A stretch of 9,103 nucleotides of DNA from Campylobacteraceae bacterium (GCA_026982175.1 JALSHP010000361.1:1-9103), one strand, 5' to 3'. Counted from the stretch's first letter, positions 1 to 6,504 are shown. Notes: generated by a model not told the origin, from the letters alone. Numbers and translations are program-made.

Positions 1-428
1 GAGAGCTTATCTTTGATGCTTCTATTATGATTTTAGCCTTTGCATGGCTCACAGGAACACAACTCTTCTTGTCCTTTTTTGAAGTCAACAAAGCCAACTC
101 ATTCAAAGTTGTTTTTGCACTCATTGGCTCATTTGTATTGGTTCTCTTTACCTATGAATTTGTAGGCTTAACCTTAGAGCATTATTTATATGGGGAATAT
201 GGAAAACGTTTTTTTGAAGTTGCCACTGAAAATGTAAGCATTATGATGTCAATTTTCATGTTAATTTTCATCATTGCTATTGGATTACTGTTTACCTATA
301 AACAACACAATGTCAATGTACCTATAGGCAATAACACACCAAACAAAACCAAATGGCGATACTATAAGTTCCTGGCAAAAGAGGGTTACATCTCTGATAT
401 CTATGTCAAATATTTTAAAATTTTCTAG
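1..428 (+). CDS. dabB: DabB-like / NuoL-family proton-conducting membrane subunit, C-terminal part (5' end outside window)
   Basis: The reading frame is open from the window edge (first full codon at 3-5) to TAG at 426-428, giving about 142 residues; the N-terminal two thirds or more is missing. An internal ATG at 27 is not taken as the start because the frame continues upstream without a stop. The visible part has three strongly hydrophobic segments (about window residues 8-23, 32-48 and 75-96) and ends in a soluble tail with a NuoL-type C-terminal motif (KWRYYKFLAKEGYISDIY), resembling the end of NuoL/NdhF/DabB proteins, where a charged helix is followed by a GY/WYxDxxY motif. Placement two genes upstream of dabA supports DabB, the membrane partner thought to pass H+ or Na+ and energise DabA-dependent CO2 hydration. 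It could instead be named NADH-quinone oxidoreductase subunit 5-like; no complex I genes are seen here. The channel residues lie outside the window. Confidence 0.8.
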   Translation, partial: ELIFDASIMILAFAWLTGTQLFLSFFEVNKANSFKVVFALIGSFVLVLFTYEFVGLTLEHYLYGEYGKRFFEVATENVSIMMSIFMLIFIIAIGLLFTYKQHNVNVPIGNNTPNKTKWRYYKFLAKEGYISDIYVKYFKIF

Positions 429-432
429 GAGG
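427..432 (+). promoter_or_regulatory. Strong Shine-Dalgarno that sets the start of the next membrane protein gene
   Basis: A perfect AGGAGG overlaps the TAG stop of the preceding gene. It lies only 2 bases from the ATG at 435 but 8 bases from the ATG at 441. Normal spacing therefore points to 441 as the true start. The overlap with the upstream stop suggests translational coupling. Confidence 0.75.
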
Positions 433-440
433 AAATGAAC

Positions 441-1172
441 ATGTTAACAAACTTTATTTTACTGTTTTTATTTTCAGGAGTACCCTATTATCTCTATCTG
501 GAAAAGAGGAAAGATTTCTCATATGAAAAAACTTTTTTAGCCTCTGCACTCTTAGTCCTAGTAGGAATGGCTATTTTAATCTTGACACAAGCAGAGATTT
601 CAACCATTGTGATTATTGTGCTTCTATTAACAGCTCTTTTTTCACTCTATAAAGCGACTAAGACTACCAATCTCTATAAGTTAAGCTACTATATTATGTT
701 CTTCAACATACCTGTTTTACTCTTTGGTATTAAAGAGAGCATTTATTATGGTATTTCACTTTTAGTAAGCCTATTTGGTCTCTATCTTATGGCGAAATAT
801 TATGAAAAAAATTATGGTTCAGCAAACTATCAACCCATTACAGGAATTACCCTTGTAACCCCATTTGCTGGTTTTTTCTTAACGGTCTATTTAACCACGT
901 TGGCACTCTATCCGCCGTTTCCAAACTCCATTCTTTTTTTTAATGCCATACTCTCCTCTACCCCTAATCTATTGTGGTATCTGATTGTTGGTATTATCTT
1001 TTTTGGAAACTTTCTCATTGCAGTTAAAGTGATGGCAAAAACCGTATTTGGTAAACCCAATACCAATGTACACTACATTGACCTTACCTTGAGAGAAAGA
1101 TTATCTCACTACGCCATATTTATCATATTAATCACCCTAAGCATTTTAGGATTTCAGGAGTTACTGTCATGA
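441..1172 (+). CDS. Short NuoM/MrpD-like membrane protein between dabB and dabA (half-antiporter)
   Basis: A 243-residue integral membrane protein, start chosen at ATG 441 from the AGGAGG at 427-432. About eight hydrophobic segments are visible (roughly residues 1-20, 29-49, 53-71, 81-96, 100-118, 134-158, 161-175, 176-198 and 222-242; some may be half-helices). The second half resembles the C-terminal part of NuoM/NuoN/MrpD proteins: a loop with PITG, a helix ending in LALYPPFPNSILFF (compare LAGLPPxxGFxxK), a helix ending in VKVMAKTVFG, then DLTLRERL before the last helix (compare DLSPRE). At about 243 residues it is roughly half a usual antiporter subunit (about 450-500). The position matching the family's HALFKA helix reads GISLLVSLFGLYLM, with no Lys or His, so a proton path may be lost. 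It sits 12 bases after the dabB-like stop and overlaps dabA by 4 bases, so it probably belongs to the same complex. Homology is read by eye; the role is inference. Confidence 0.7.
   Translation: MLTNFILLFLFSGVPYYLYLEKRKDFSYEKTFLASALLVLVGMAILILTQAEISTIVIIVLLLTALFSLYKATKTTNLYKLSYYIMFFNIPVLLFGIKESIYYGISLLVSLFGLYLMAKYYEKNYGSANYQPITGITLVTPFAGFFLTVYLTTLALYPPFPNSILFFNAILSSTPNLLWYLIVGIIFFGNFLIAVKVMAKTVFGKPNTNVHYIDLTLRERLSHYAIFIILITLSILGFQELLS
1156..1160 (+). promoter_or_regulatory. Shine-Dalgarno of dabA inside the upstream gene
   Basis: AGGAG lies 8 bases before the dabA ATG at 1169 and within the last codons of the upstream membrane gene. With the ATGA stop/start overlap at 1169-1172 this fits translational coupling and fixed stoichiometry of the two products. 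Confidence 0.65.
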
Positions 1173-4042
1173 GTATATTAGAAAAATTAAATGCCGTTAA
1201 AGACACCGTCCCTCACTACTGGCCAATTGGTGCATTTATTCACCATAACCCTTTAAAAGGTTTTGAAGATTTAAACTTCAAAGAGGGTCTAGACAAAGCA
1301 CAAAGCATTTTTGGTGGTAAGGTCTATATGGAACCGAGTTACTATGCCAACTTTTACAATGAGGGTAAAATCTCCTCAGAAGCGTTAGAGAAAAATATTC
1401 TTCCTGTGCTAAAAGAAAATGGCTATGAAACATACTTAACAGAAGCAAAAGAGTTTATGCTCAACATTAGCCCTACATGGAATGGATTAAGAAATTATGA
1501 GAGATTAAAAACAACGAAGATTGACCAAGAACTTCATAAGCATCTTCAAGAGAACTCTATCTATAATAGACGAAAAAAGTGGGTCAAAGAGTTAACCCGA
1601 CACATGACCCTCTATGAGATTCATGATGCACTTTTTGGCACAACCGAAAAAGAGCTTATTGAAAAAGATGTCATTGAGTTTATTTCACGTTTCTTAGATA
1701 ACGATCAAACCACCTTAAGTATGTCCGATAGACAACTCGGAATGTTTGAAGTCTTTAAACTCTATGAGAATATTGAGCATAACGGAGATGCTACCTCTTA
1801 TGTCGAAAAAATGCTCAAAAAACTCAAAATTAAAGATGCTGAAAAGTATTTTTTAACCCATATTCTCAAACTACATGGTTGGGCTGGATTTATTAAATAT
1901 CGGTCAGAAGACAGTAGCTATGAGGCTCAAAAACAGCGTCCATCTTCACTCATGGATTACATGGCAATTAGGTTGCATTTTGAGTGGAAATATATTGGTG
2001 CAGAGGTGATTAATAATTTCCGTATTCTGCAAACCTATATCAATGAAAACTCTGCACGTACCATCTTAAAACTCTTACAAGCCAAAGGTAAGCTTACAGG
2101 TGCATACAATGACATGATGGAAGAGCATAATGATTATGATGAGATTTTAGACGCTTATATCCAAGACCAAATAAACCTTAATACCCTACAAGTACAACTG
2201 GCAAAAGAGGCTCTACCCTGCCTAGATATGACGCTCGTCGAGTTTTCAAAATTAACCTCTTTAATTAAAAAAGAAGAGGGCTACCTCTGGTTAAAGTCGT
2301 TAGAAGACACTTATATTACAAGTTATGTAGATGAGTTTACAACACAACATAGCTACGATGAAAAACCACTTTCAACTGCCATTTTCTGTTTGGATGTACG
2401 TTCAGAAGTGATTCGTAGAAAGATTGAAGAGAGAGGAGCATATACAACCTTTGGAGCAGGTGGATTTTTAGGCTTACCTCTACATTTTGTGGAGTTTGAC
2501 AAACCCAATATGTTAGCCCTAGCTCCTGCCATTGTGAAACCAAAAAGCATTGTATTTGAAGTGCCAAGTGAAGAGCATGAGGAGTATAACCATACTAAAA
2601 ACATTGCTAAAACCAGTAAAAAAGTTTTAAGTGATTTAAAAAACAACCCTTATACGCCTTATATTATGGTTGAAGCCATTGGTTGGATGTTTAGTCTTAA
2701 ACTTTTTGGAAAAACATTTTTCCCAGAAAAAACCAAAAAAATATTTAGTAAAATAAAACCTACAAAGCCTAAAACTAAATATACTTTAGACAAATTAAGC
2801 TCTGAAGAGATAGAAAAATATCTTAAAAAGCTCTACCTAAATATTATTAATAAAGTACTCATAACACAGTCTGATACAATACTTGACGACGATGGCATAG
2901 AGATTCTTTGTAAACATTTAATTTTAGGAGAAGAACTCACGGTTGAGGTTTCATCTAAACTAATTGAGAAGTTAAAAGATGCCTATAAAGTTAATCCTAC
3001 TGATTATGCAGAGCAAAAAGAGAAGCTACAACGCGTAGGATTTACCTTAGAAGCACAAGTACAACATATTGAGACCATTTTGAGCATGATAGGCTTGGTT
3101 AAAGATTTCCCTAAATTTGTCACCATTGTAGGGCATGGAAGTCTTTCAGACAACAACCCTTTTGAATCTGCTTTAGATTGTGGTGCTTGTGGGGGGAGTA
3201 TCTCTCTACCAAATACCCGTGCTGTCTGTATGATTGCCAACAAACCTGAAGTACGTGAAGCTTTAAAAGCAAAAGGGATTGATATTCCTAGTGATGTCAA
3301 ATTTATGCCAGCTTTTCATACAACCACCACCGATGAGATAAGTTTTTACGATACTGATATTCTCAATGAAGAGGAGTTAGAACTCTTTGCCACTGTTCAA
3401 CAAGATTTTAAAGAGGCATCACTTCATTCACGAGAAGAGCGTGTAAAAGTTTTACCTAACTGTTCAAAACAAGAAGAACTCTTCTTGAAAACCATGGATT
3501 GGTCTGAACCAAGACCAGAGTGGGGATTGGCAGGAAACATAGGTGTTTTTGCAGGACCTAGAGAGTCCGTGCAACATGTTGACTTTGGAAACCGAATGTT
3601 TATGCACTCTTACGATGCCTCTATTGACAATGAAAATGCCGACCTCTTAACCCGTATTTTTGACGGTCCTTTAGTTGTTGGTGAATGGATTAACCTAGAA
3701 CACTACTTCTCAACCGTTGACAACAAAGTCTATGGAGCAGGTTCAAAGGTTTACCATAATGTCGTCTCTAAAATTGGGGTTTACAACGGAAACTACTCTG
3801 ACTTAAAAATTGGTCTACCAACACAATCAGTGTTTACAGAGGGTAAAGCATACCATGAGCCTGTACGTTTATTAACATTCATGGAAGCCCCATTAGAACT
3901 TGTAGGAAAAGCCGTTGAAAACTCATTGGCAAAACCATTTATTTTAAATGAGTGGATTAGACCTATTATTATTGACAAAGCAGCAAAAAAAGTATACTCT
4001 TACGAAAATGGTGACTTTATTGTCATTAAAGAGTTAGATTAA
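1169..4042 (+). CDS. dabA: DabA (DUF2309), zinc-dependent subunit of the DAB inorganic carbon transporter
   Basis: A 957-residue soluble or peripheral protein of the DUF2309/DabA family (formerly UPF0753, YbcC-like). DabA works with the NuoL-like DabB at the cytoplasmic membrane; the pair is thought to hydrate CO2 to bicarbonate one way, driven by ion flow, to concentrate inorganic carbon. The N-terminus has the family signature WPIGAFIHHNPLKGF (residues 18-32). A beta-carbonic-anhydrase-like site is visible: C407 and D409 in FCLDVRSE, with R411 in place for an Asp-Arg dyad, then H656 in VGHG and C671 in DCGACGG. These match C351, D353, H524 and C539 reported for Halothiobacillus DabA, and the H-to-C spacing of 15 is identical. 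The stretch between the two motif pairs is about 76 residues longer here (249 against 173), with a Lys-rich segment near residues 515-540. The start overlaps the upstream stop as ATGA. No frameshift or missing ligand is seen. Confidence 0.96.
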   Translation: MSILEKLNAVKDTVPHYWPIGAFIHHNPLKGFEDLNFKEGLDKAQSIFGGKVYMEPSYYANFYNEGKISSEALEKNILPVLKENGYETYLTEAKEFMLNISPTWNGLRNYERLKTTKIDQELHKHLQENSIYNRRKKWVKELTRHMTLYEIHDALFGTTEKELIEKDVIEFISRFLDNDQTTLSMSDRQLGMFEVFKLYENIEHNGDATSYVEKMLKKLKIKDAEKYFLTHILKLHGWAGFIKYRSEDSSYEAQKQRPSSLMDYMAIRLHFEWKYIGAEVINNFRILQTYINENSARTILKLLQAKGKLTGAYNDMMEEHNDYDEILDAYIQDQINLNTLQVQLAKEALPCLDMTLVEFSKLTSLIKKEEGYLWLKSLEDTYITSYVDEFTTQHSYDEKPLSTAIFCLDVRSEVIRRKIEERGAYTTFGAGGFLGLPLHFVEFDKPNMLALAPAIVKPKSIVFEVPSEEHEEYNHTKNIAKTSKKVLSDLKNNPYTPYIMVEAIGWMFSLKLFGKTFFPEKTKKIFSKIKPTKPKTKYTLDKLSSEEIEKYLKKLYLNIINKVLITQSDTILDDDGIEILCKHLILGEELTVEVSSKLIEKLKDAYKVNPTDYAEQKEKLQRVGFTLEAQVQHIETILSMIGLVKDFPKFVTIVGHGSLSDNNPFESALDCGACGGSISLPNTRAVCMIANKPEVREALKAKGIDIPSDVKFMPAFHTTTTDEISFYDTDILNEEELELFATVQQDFKEASLHSREERVKVLPNCSKQEELFLKTMDWSEPRPEWGLAGNIGVFAGPRESVQHVDFGNRMFMHSYDASIDNENADLLTRIFDGPLVVGEWINLEHYFSTVDNKVYGAGSKVYHNVVSKIGVYNGNYSDLKIGLPTQSVFTEGKAYHEPVRLLTFMEAPLELVGKAVENSLAKPFILNEWIRPIIIDKAAKKVYSYENGDFIVIKELD

Positions 4043-4064
4043 TTTTACTAAATAAAGGAAATAA

Positions 4065-4295
4065 ATGTACACTGTACGCATAGAAAAGGAATGCTCATGT
4101 TTTAAAAAGTCTGGATTTGAAAACAACCAAACTTTTGAAACCAAAGCAGAGGCACTACTTCAAGCTAAAGTCTTGGAGTGTCGTATGAGCCAAGAGTTTT
4201 GCCATACACACTATTTTGAAGCAGAAGATAGAGGTGATGAGATTGTCATTCATACAATTGTAACACCAGATGATGACGATGATGATTGGGATTAA
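4065..4295 (+). CDS. Small CxC...CxxH protein with Asp-rich tail, downstream of dabA
   Basis: A 76-residue protein I do not recognise. AAAGGA at 4055-4059 precedes the ATG, and the gene starts 22 bases after dabA, so it is probably in the dab transcript. The core has C10 and C12 (ECSCFKKS), then C46 and H49 (EFCHTHYF), a spacing that could bind one metal ion such as Zn2+; C39 and H47 are extra candidates not shared with the paralog. The C-terminus is acidic, with six consecutive Asp followed by WD. No signal peptide or membrane segment is seen, so it is probably cytoplasmic. The next gene encodes a paralog that aligns without gaps over the first 51 residues. Linkage to a zinc-dependent transporter suggests metal delivery or regulation, but that is a guess from position. 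Confidence 0.8.
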   Translation: MYTVRIEKECSCFKKSGFENNQTFETKAEALLQAKVLECRMSQEFCHTHYFEAEDRGDEIVIHTIVTPDDDDDDWD

Positions 4296-4325
4296 TCTTA
4301 ATATCTATTCTTAAGGTTCAATGGT

Positions 4326-4331
4326 TATATT
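4326..4331 (+). promoter_or_regulatory. Possible -10 box for the second small Cys protein
   Basis: TATATT lies about 41 bases upstream of the ATG at 4367 in a 71-base gap, preceded by T-rich sequence and with no recognisable -35 box. Campylobacterota sigma-70 promoters often lack a -35, so an internal promoter is possible, but AT-rich gaps yield such hexamers by chance. Confidence 0.25.
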
Positions 4332-4366
4332 GAGCAAGACAACAATTATTTTAAAGGATTTACCCA

Positions 4367-4615
4367 ATGTTTAATGTACAAGTAGCACTTGAATGTGGCT
4401 GTTTTAGAAAAAGCGAATACAAAAAAGAGAAGAGTTTTGAAAATCGAGATGATGCTATTCTTTACTCCAATGCCCTATCTGAACTAATGAATGAAGAGTT
4501 TTGTAAAAAACATATCTTTAGCCCTCATGAAGTAGAAAGAGGTCAATTTGTGATTGCAGGTAATGACCGACCAGGTGGCGGTGGTGGCTGTTGTGGTGGG
4601 GGACACTGCGACTAA
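4367..4615 (+). CDS. Small CxC...CxxH paralog with Gly/Cys/His metal-binding-like tail
   Basis: An 82-residue protein, not recognised. AAAGGA at 4353-4358 sits 8 bases before the ATG. It is a paralog of the product of the gene just upstream: 19 of the first 51 residues are identical without gaps, including E9-C10-x-C12-F13, K15-S16, F24-E25, A30, L32, M41 and E44-F45-C46-x-x-H49-x-F51. The four shared C/H residues (C10, C12, C46, H49) are the best candidates for a metal site. The tail differs completely from the paralog's: after P69 come five Gly, two Cys, three Gly, then His-Cys-Asp. It resembles the Cys/His tails of metal chaperones or metal-storing proteins by composition only. The gene is the last of the plus-strand cluster and converges with an exonuclease gene. 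Zn or Fe handling is plausible but unproven. Confidence 0.8.
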   Translation: MFNVQVALECGCFRKSEYKKEKSFENRDDAILYSNALSELMNEEFCKKHIFSPHEVERGQFVIAGNDRPGGGGGCCGGGHCD

Positions 4616-4625
4616 AGCACAGCCC

Positions 4626-4655
4626 TTTAGAAAATGTAGTTATACATTTTCTAAA
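4626..4655. terminator. Perfect 13-bp inverted repeat between convergent genes; possible bidirectional terminator
   Basis: The left arm 4626-4638 (TTTAGAAAATGTA) is perfectly complementary to 4643-4655, with a 4-base loop. It lies 10 bases after the stop of the second small Cys gene and contains the stop codon of the convergent exonuclease gene in its loop (4640-4642). Neither strand has a clear U-tract after the stem, and the stem is AT-rich with no GC core, so efficiency as an intrinsic terminator is uncertain. Confidence 0.45.
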
Positions 4656-5383
4656 AGACGCTCTAGCGTGTATTTCATATCTTCATCTAACTCCAAAGAT
4701 TTCAACATCCACTTGATATAACCAGCATCACTTCTAGCAATATCTTCTATCTGTTCACCCTTATACTTACCAAATTTAAAGCTCTTCATCATAACAGGCG
4801 TATTTGTTAGCTCTTCTAGCTTAACCATGGGATTAACTCCTACATACTGCTCTTTTACTTTAGCCACCAATTCGGAGAGCAATAGTTTCATTACGAGTAC
4901 ATCCCCAATAGCATCATGGGCTTTAATAACAATATTATGTTTAGAGGCTTCTGCTTCCTCTTTTTTATAGAGTTCTAGTGAGTATCTAAAATATTGTAAA
5001 CGATGATAAGCAGAGTCAGGGAAAAGATGTTTAGAACAACGTAAAGTATCAATGAGTTTCATCTTGTTCTCAAAACCCTCTTTTTTTAACATACCCAAAT
5101 CAAAAGCGATATTATGGGCAATTAAATAGTTGTGTTCATGATTAAATTCAGCCAAATCGTTCCAAAATTTAGTAGCTTTAAATGGGGCTTTGCCCTCTAT
5201 AACATCAGGGGTAATGTTATGAACTTCCATTGCTTCTATCTTTATTGCAACTTCGGAGGAACAAAGCTCATCATAAACCACCACCTCACCTTTCGCCCCA
5301 ACAACCATCGCACCTACTTGGATGATTTTATCTTCAGCTTGATTGCCTGTGGTCTCTGTGTCAAACAATACATATTTAGTCAT
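4640..5383 (-). CDS. DEDDh 3'-5' exonuclease with ExoX-like C-terminal domain
   Basis: A 247-residue exonuclease of the DnaQ/RNase T superfamily. The catalytic set is complete: D8 and E10 in FDTETTG (Exo I), D95 in HNIAFDLGML (Exo II), H156 and D161 in HDAIGD (Exo III), with supporting EVHNITP (53-59) and DTLR (112-115). The region about 200-245 (FKFGKYKGEQIEDIA...YIKWML) matches the small FGKYKG domain at the C-terminus of ExoX-like nucleases, so the enzyme is more like exodeoxyribonuclease X than the Pol III epsilon proofreading subunit. The likely substrate is single-stranded or frayed DNA 3' ends in repair; RNA substrates cannot be excluded. The ATG at 5383 overlaps the stop of the upstream membrane protein gene by 8 bases, with only a weak GAAG-type ribosome site, which suggests coupling. 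The stop lies in the loop of the inverted repeat shared with the convergent cluster. Confidence 0.9.
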   Translation of the reverse strand: MTKYVLFDTETTGNQAEDKIIQVGAMVVGAKGEVVVYDELCSSEVAIKIEAMEVHNITPDVIEGKAPFKATKFWNDLAEFNHEHNYLIAHNIAFDLGMLKKEGFENKMKLIDTLRCSKHLFPDSAYHRLQYFRYSLELYKKEEAEASKHNIVIKAHDAIGDVLVMKLLLSELVAKVKEQYVGVNPMVKLEELTNTPVMMKSFKFGKYKGEQIEDIARSDAGYIKWMLKSLELDEDMKYTLERLLENV

Positions 5384-6023
5384 TTTTTACTTCTTCTTTA
5401 ATTTTTACTTCTTTTTCTATTTTATCTTCTTCTTTAGTTTTGATATTTTTCTTAAAATTTTTAACATAAGCATAAAAGGCTTTTAACTCTTTCATAAAGC
5501 CACCCTCTTCTTTAAAATATTTCTCTTTAATTGCTTTCCATTTGGCTTTAATGGTGGCTTTAATGGTCGCCATGTAAGCCATCATCTCTTTATATGACTC
5601 ACGCTCTTTCAACCACTCAAATCCAGCCATAACTTTTAAGTAGCACCAATTAAACCAAGCAAAGCTAAGCAGTTTTTCTTTCGATGCTTTAAACAACCAA
5701 AAGACAAAGGCAGCAATAGGAATCTTAGCAATGTAGAGGAGTAAGCCAAAGAGAATTTTTCCCTGCATAAAAAAGACCCCTGCTAAAAGCCCTGCTCCCT
5801 CAACCCCTAAAAGCAAAGTACTAAAAAGTGCTAAAAGCAAATAACGATTCGTATGTTCAATTTTACCCTCAAGCTTTTTGGTAATATGTAAAGATTCAAT
5901 CTTCTCATAAATTGGCTTAGCAATCCCTTCCCAAATAATCTCTTCAAAAAGTATGAAAAGAAAAACTAAAATAAATTGAAAAACAAGTAAAACACGATCA
6001 AAAATCTTTTCTAAAAAGCCCAC
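5376..6023 (-). CDS. Uncharacterised membrane protein with Lys/Glu-rich cytoplasmic-type tail
   Basis: A 215-residue protein I do not recognise. It starts with GTG (6021-6023) behind AAGGA (6030-6034, 6-base spacing). Residues about 10-31 form a hydrophobic helix, followed by an amphipathic charged stretch (IYEKIESLHITKKLEGKIE). Two further hydrophobic segments follow at about 61-86 and 90-112 with Gly-rich small-residue packing (LLGVEGAGLLAG). From about residue 145 on, the chain is helical and strongly charged, rich in Lys and Glu, with a TIKATIKAKWKAIKEKYF repeat-like section and an end in alternating Glu/Lys; it could be a coiled coil or bind nucleic acid or phospholipid. The last 8 bases overlap the exonuclease gene, so the two are co-transcribed from the promoter at about 6051-6059. 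A shared job with the exonuclease is possible but not shown by any motif. Confidence 0.8.
   Translation of the reverse strand: MGFLEKIFDRVLLVFQFILVFLFILFEEIIWEGIAKPIYEKIESLHITKKLEGKIEHTNRYLLLALFSTLLLGVEGAGLLAGVFFMQGKILFGLLLYIAKIPIAAFVFWLFKASKEKLLSFAWFNWCYLKVMAGFEWLKERESYKEMMAYMATIKATIKAKWKAIKEKYFKEEGGFMKELKAFYAYVKNFKKNIKTKEEDKIEKEVKIKEEVKND
5544..5567. repeat. Two perfect tandem copies of a 12-bp unit inside the membrane protein gene
   Basis: GGCTTTAATGGT at 5544-5555 is repeated exactly at 5556-5567. In the minus-strand gene it encodes TIKA twice. As a multiple of three, a gain or loss of a copy keeps the frame, so it can change the length of the charged helix but not switch the gene off. 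Confidence 0.85.
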
Positions 6024-6050
6024 AAAAATTCCTTATAAATTATTAGGAGA

Positions 6051-6059
6051 ATTATAACA
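6051..6059 (-). promoter_or_regulatory. Extended -10 promoter for the membrane protein / exonuclease unit
   Basis: On the minus strand the sequence reads TGTTATAAT, a consensus TATAAT with an extended TGn, preceded by T-rich DNA and no good -35 (TGATTA at normal spacing). The predicted start of transcription is near 6044, about 20 bases before the GTG start, leaving room for the AAGGA ribosome site. The site lies downstream of the terminator of the ribosomal operon, so the pair has independent expression. Confidence 0.6.
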
Positions 6060-6089
6060 AAAAATTGTAAATGTAATCAGGTGGAAGTT

Positions 6090-6120
6090 AAAAAGAGGAA
6101 TGAGAGGTTGAAACCTCTCA
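6090..6120 (-). terminator. Intrinsic terminator of the rpsP-rplS operon
   Basis: An 8-bp perfect stem (6101-6108 with 6113-6120, TGAGAGGT/ACCTCTCA) with a 4-base loop begins 25 bases after the rplS stop. On the minus strand it is followed within 4 bases by TCTTTTT. Stem plus U-tract in the right orientation make this the clearest terminator in the window, and it separates the ribosomal operon from the downstream membrane protein gene. Confidence 0.8.
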
Positions 6121-6144
6121 TAAGGAGTTTGAGAAAAGAGAAGC

Positions 6145-6504
6145 TTATTTTCTTCTAAGCTCTTTAATTCTAGCTTTTTTACCTTTTAATGCTCTAAGGT
6201 AGAAAAGTTTAGCACGTCTAACTCTACCACGTCTAAGTACTTCAATGTTTTCAATTGAATCAGAGTAGATTGGGAAAATTCTCTCAACACCAACAGAGTT
6301 GGCTCCAATTTTTCTAATCATCATTGTACGTCCTGTACCTTGACCTCTAATTGCAATACAAAGTCCTTCAAAAGCTTGTACTCTTGTTTTTGAACCTTCT
6401 TTAATCGTTACGTGAACTCTTACAGTATCTCCTGCTCTAAATTCTGGAACAGATTTGTTTTCTAATTGTGCTTGTTCAAAGCTTTCAATATATTTATTTC
6501 TCAT
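6145..6504 (-). CDS. rplS: 50S ribosomal protein L19
   Basis: 119 residues, full length for bacterial L19 (about 115-120). The family pattern is clear: the N-terminal helix (MRNKYIESFEQAQ), the FRAGDTVRVHVTIKEG strand region (residues 22-37), FEGLCIAIRGQGTG (45-58), the basic RKIGANSVGVERIFP section (64-78) and the Arg/Lys-rich end (RRGRVRRAKLFYLRALKGKKARIKE). L19 sits at the 30S-50S interface of the ribosome. AAGGTG at 6510-6515 precedes the ATG at a normal distance. It is the last gene of the S16-KhpA-RimM-TrmD-L19 operon, 24 bases after trmD and just before an intrinsic terminator. Nothing unusual is seen. Confidence 0.98.
   Translation of the reverse strand: MRNKYIESFEQAQLENKSVPEFRAGDTVRVHVTIKEGSKTRVQAFEGLCIAIRGQGTGRTMMIRKIGANSVGVERIFPIYSDSIENIEVLRRGRVRRAKLFYLRALKGKKARIKELRRK

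Noticed and set aside
435..440. ATG at 435 as the start of the half-antiporter gene
   Set aside because: It lies only 2 bases from AGGAGG, too close for initiation; ATG 441 has the normal 8-base spacing.
1..1172. The first two genes as one antiporter gene broken by a frameshift
   Set aside because: The first gene ends with its own NuoL-type C-terminal motif, and the second has a strong ribosome site and its own C-terminal antiporter landmarks, so two separate subunits fit better.
2337..3300. Minus-strand open frames inside dabA
   Set aside because: They have no ribosome site or recognisable domain and lie opposite a well-conserved coding frame; they are antisense shadows. The same holds for the frame at 3793-3978.
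5376..5389. A-run at the membrane protein/exonuclease overlap as a programmed frameshift site
   Set aside because: The run is only six A's in an AT-rich genome, and the overlap works as ordinary stop/start coupling; no slippery heptamer with a downstream structure was found.
5132..5401. Plus-strand open frame opposite the exonuclease gene
   Set aside because: It overlaps the catalytic region of the exonuclease on the other strand and shows no family signal or ribosome site.
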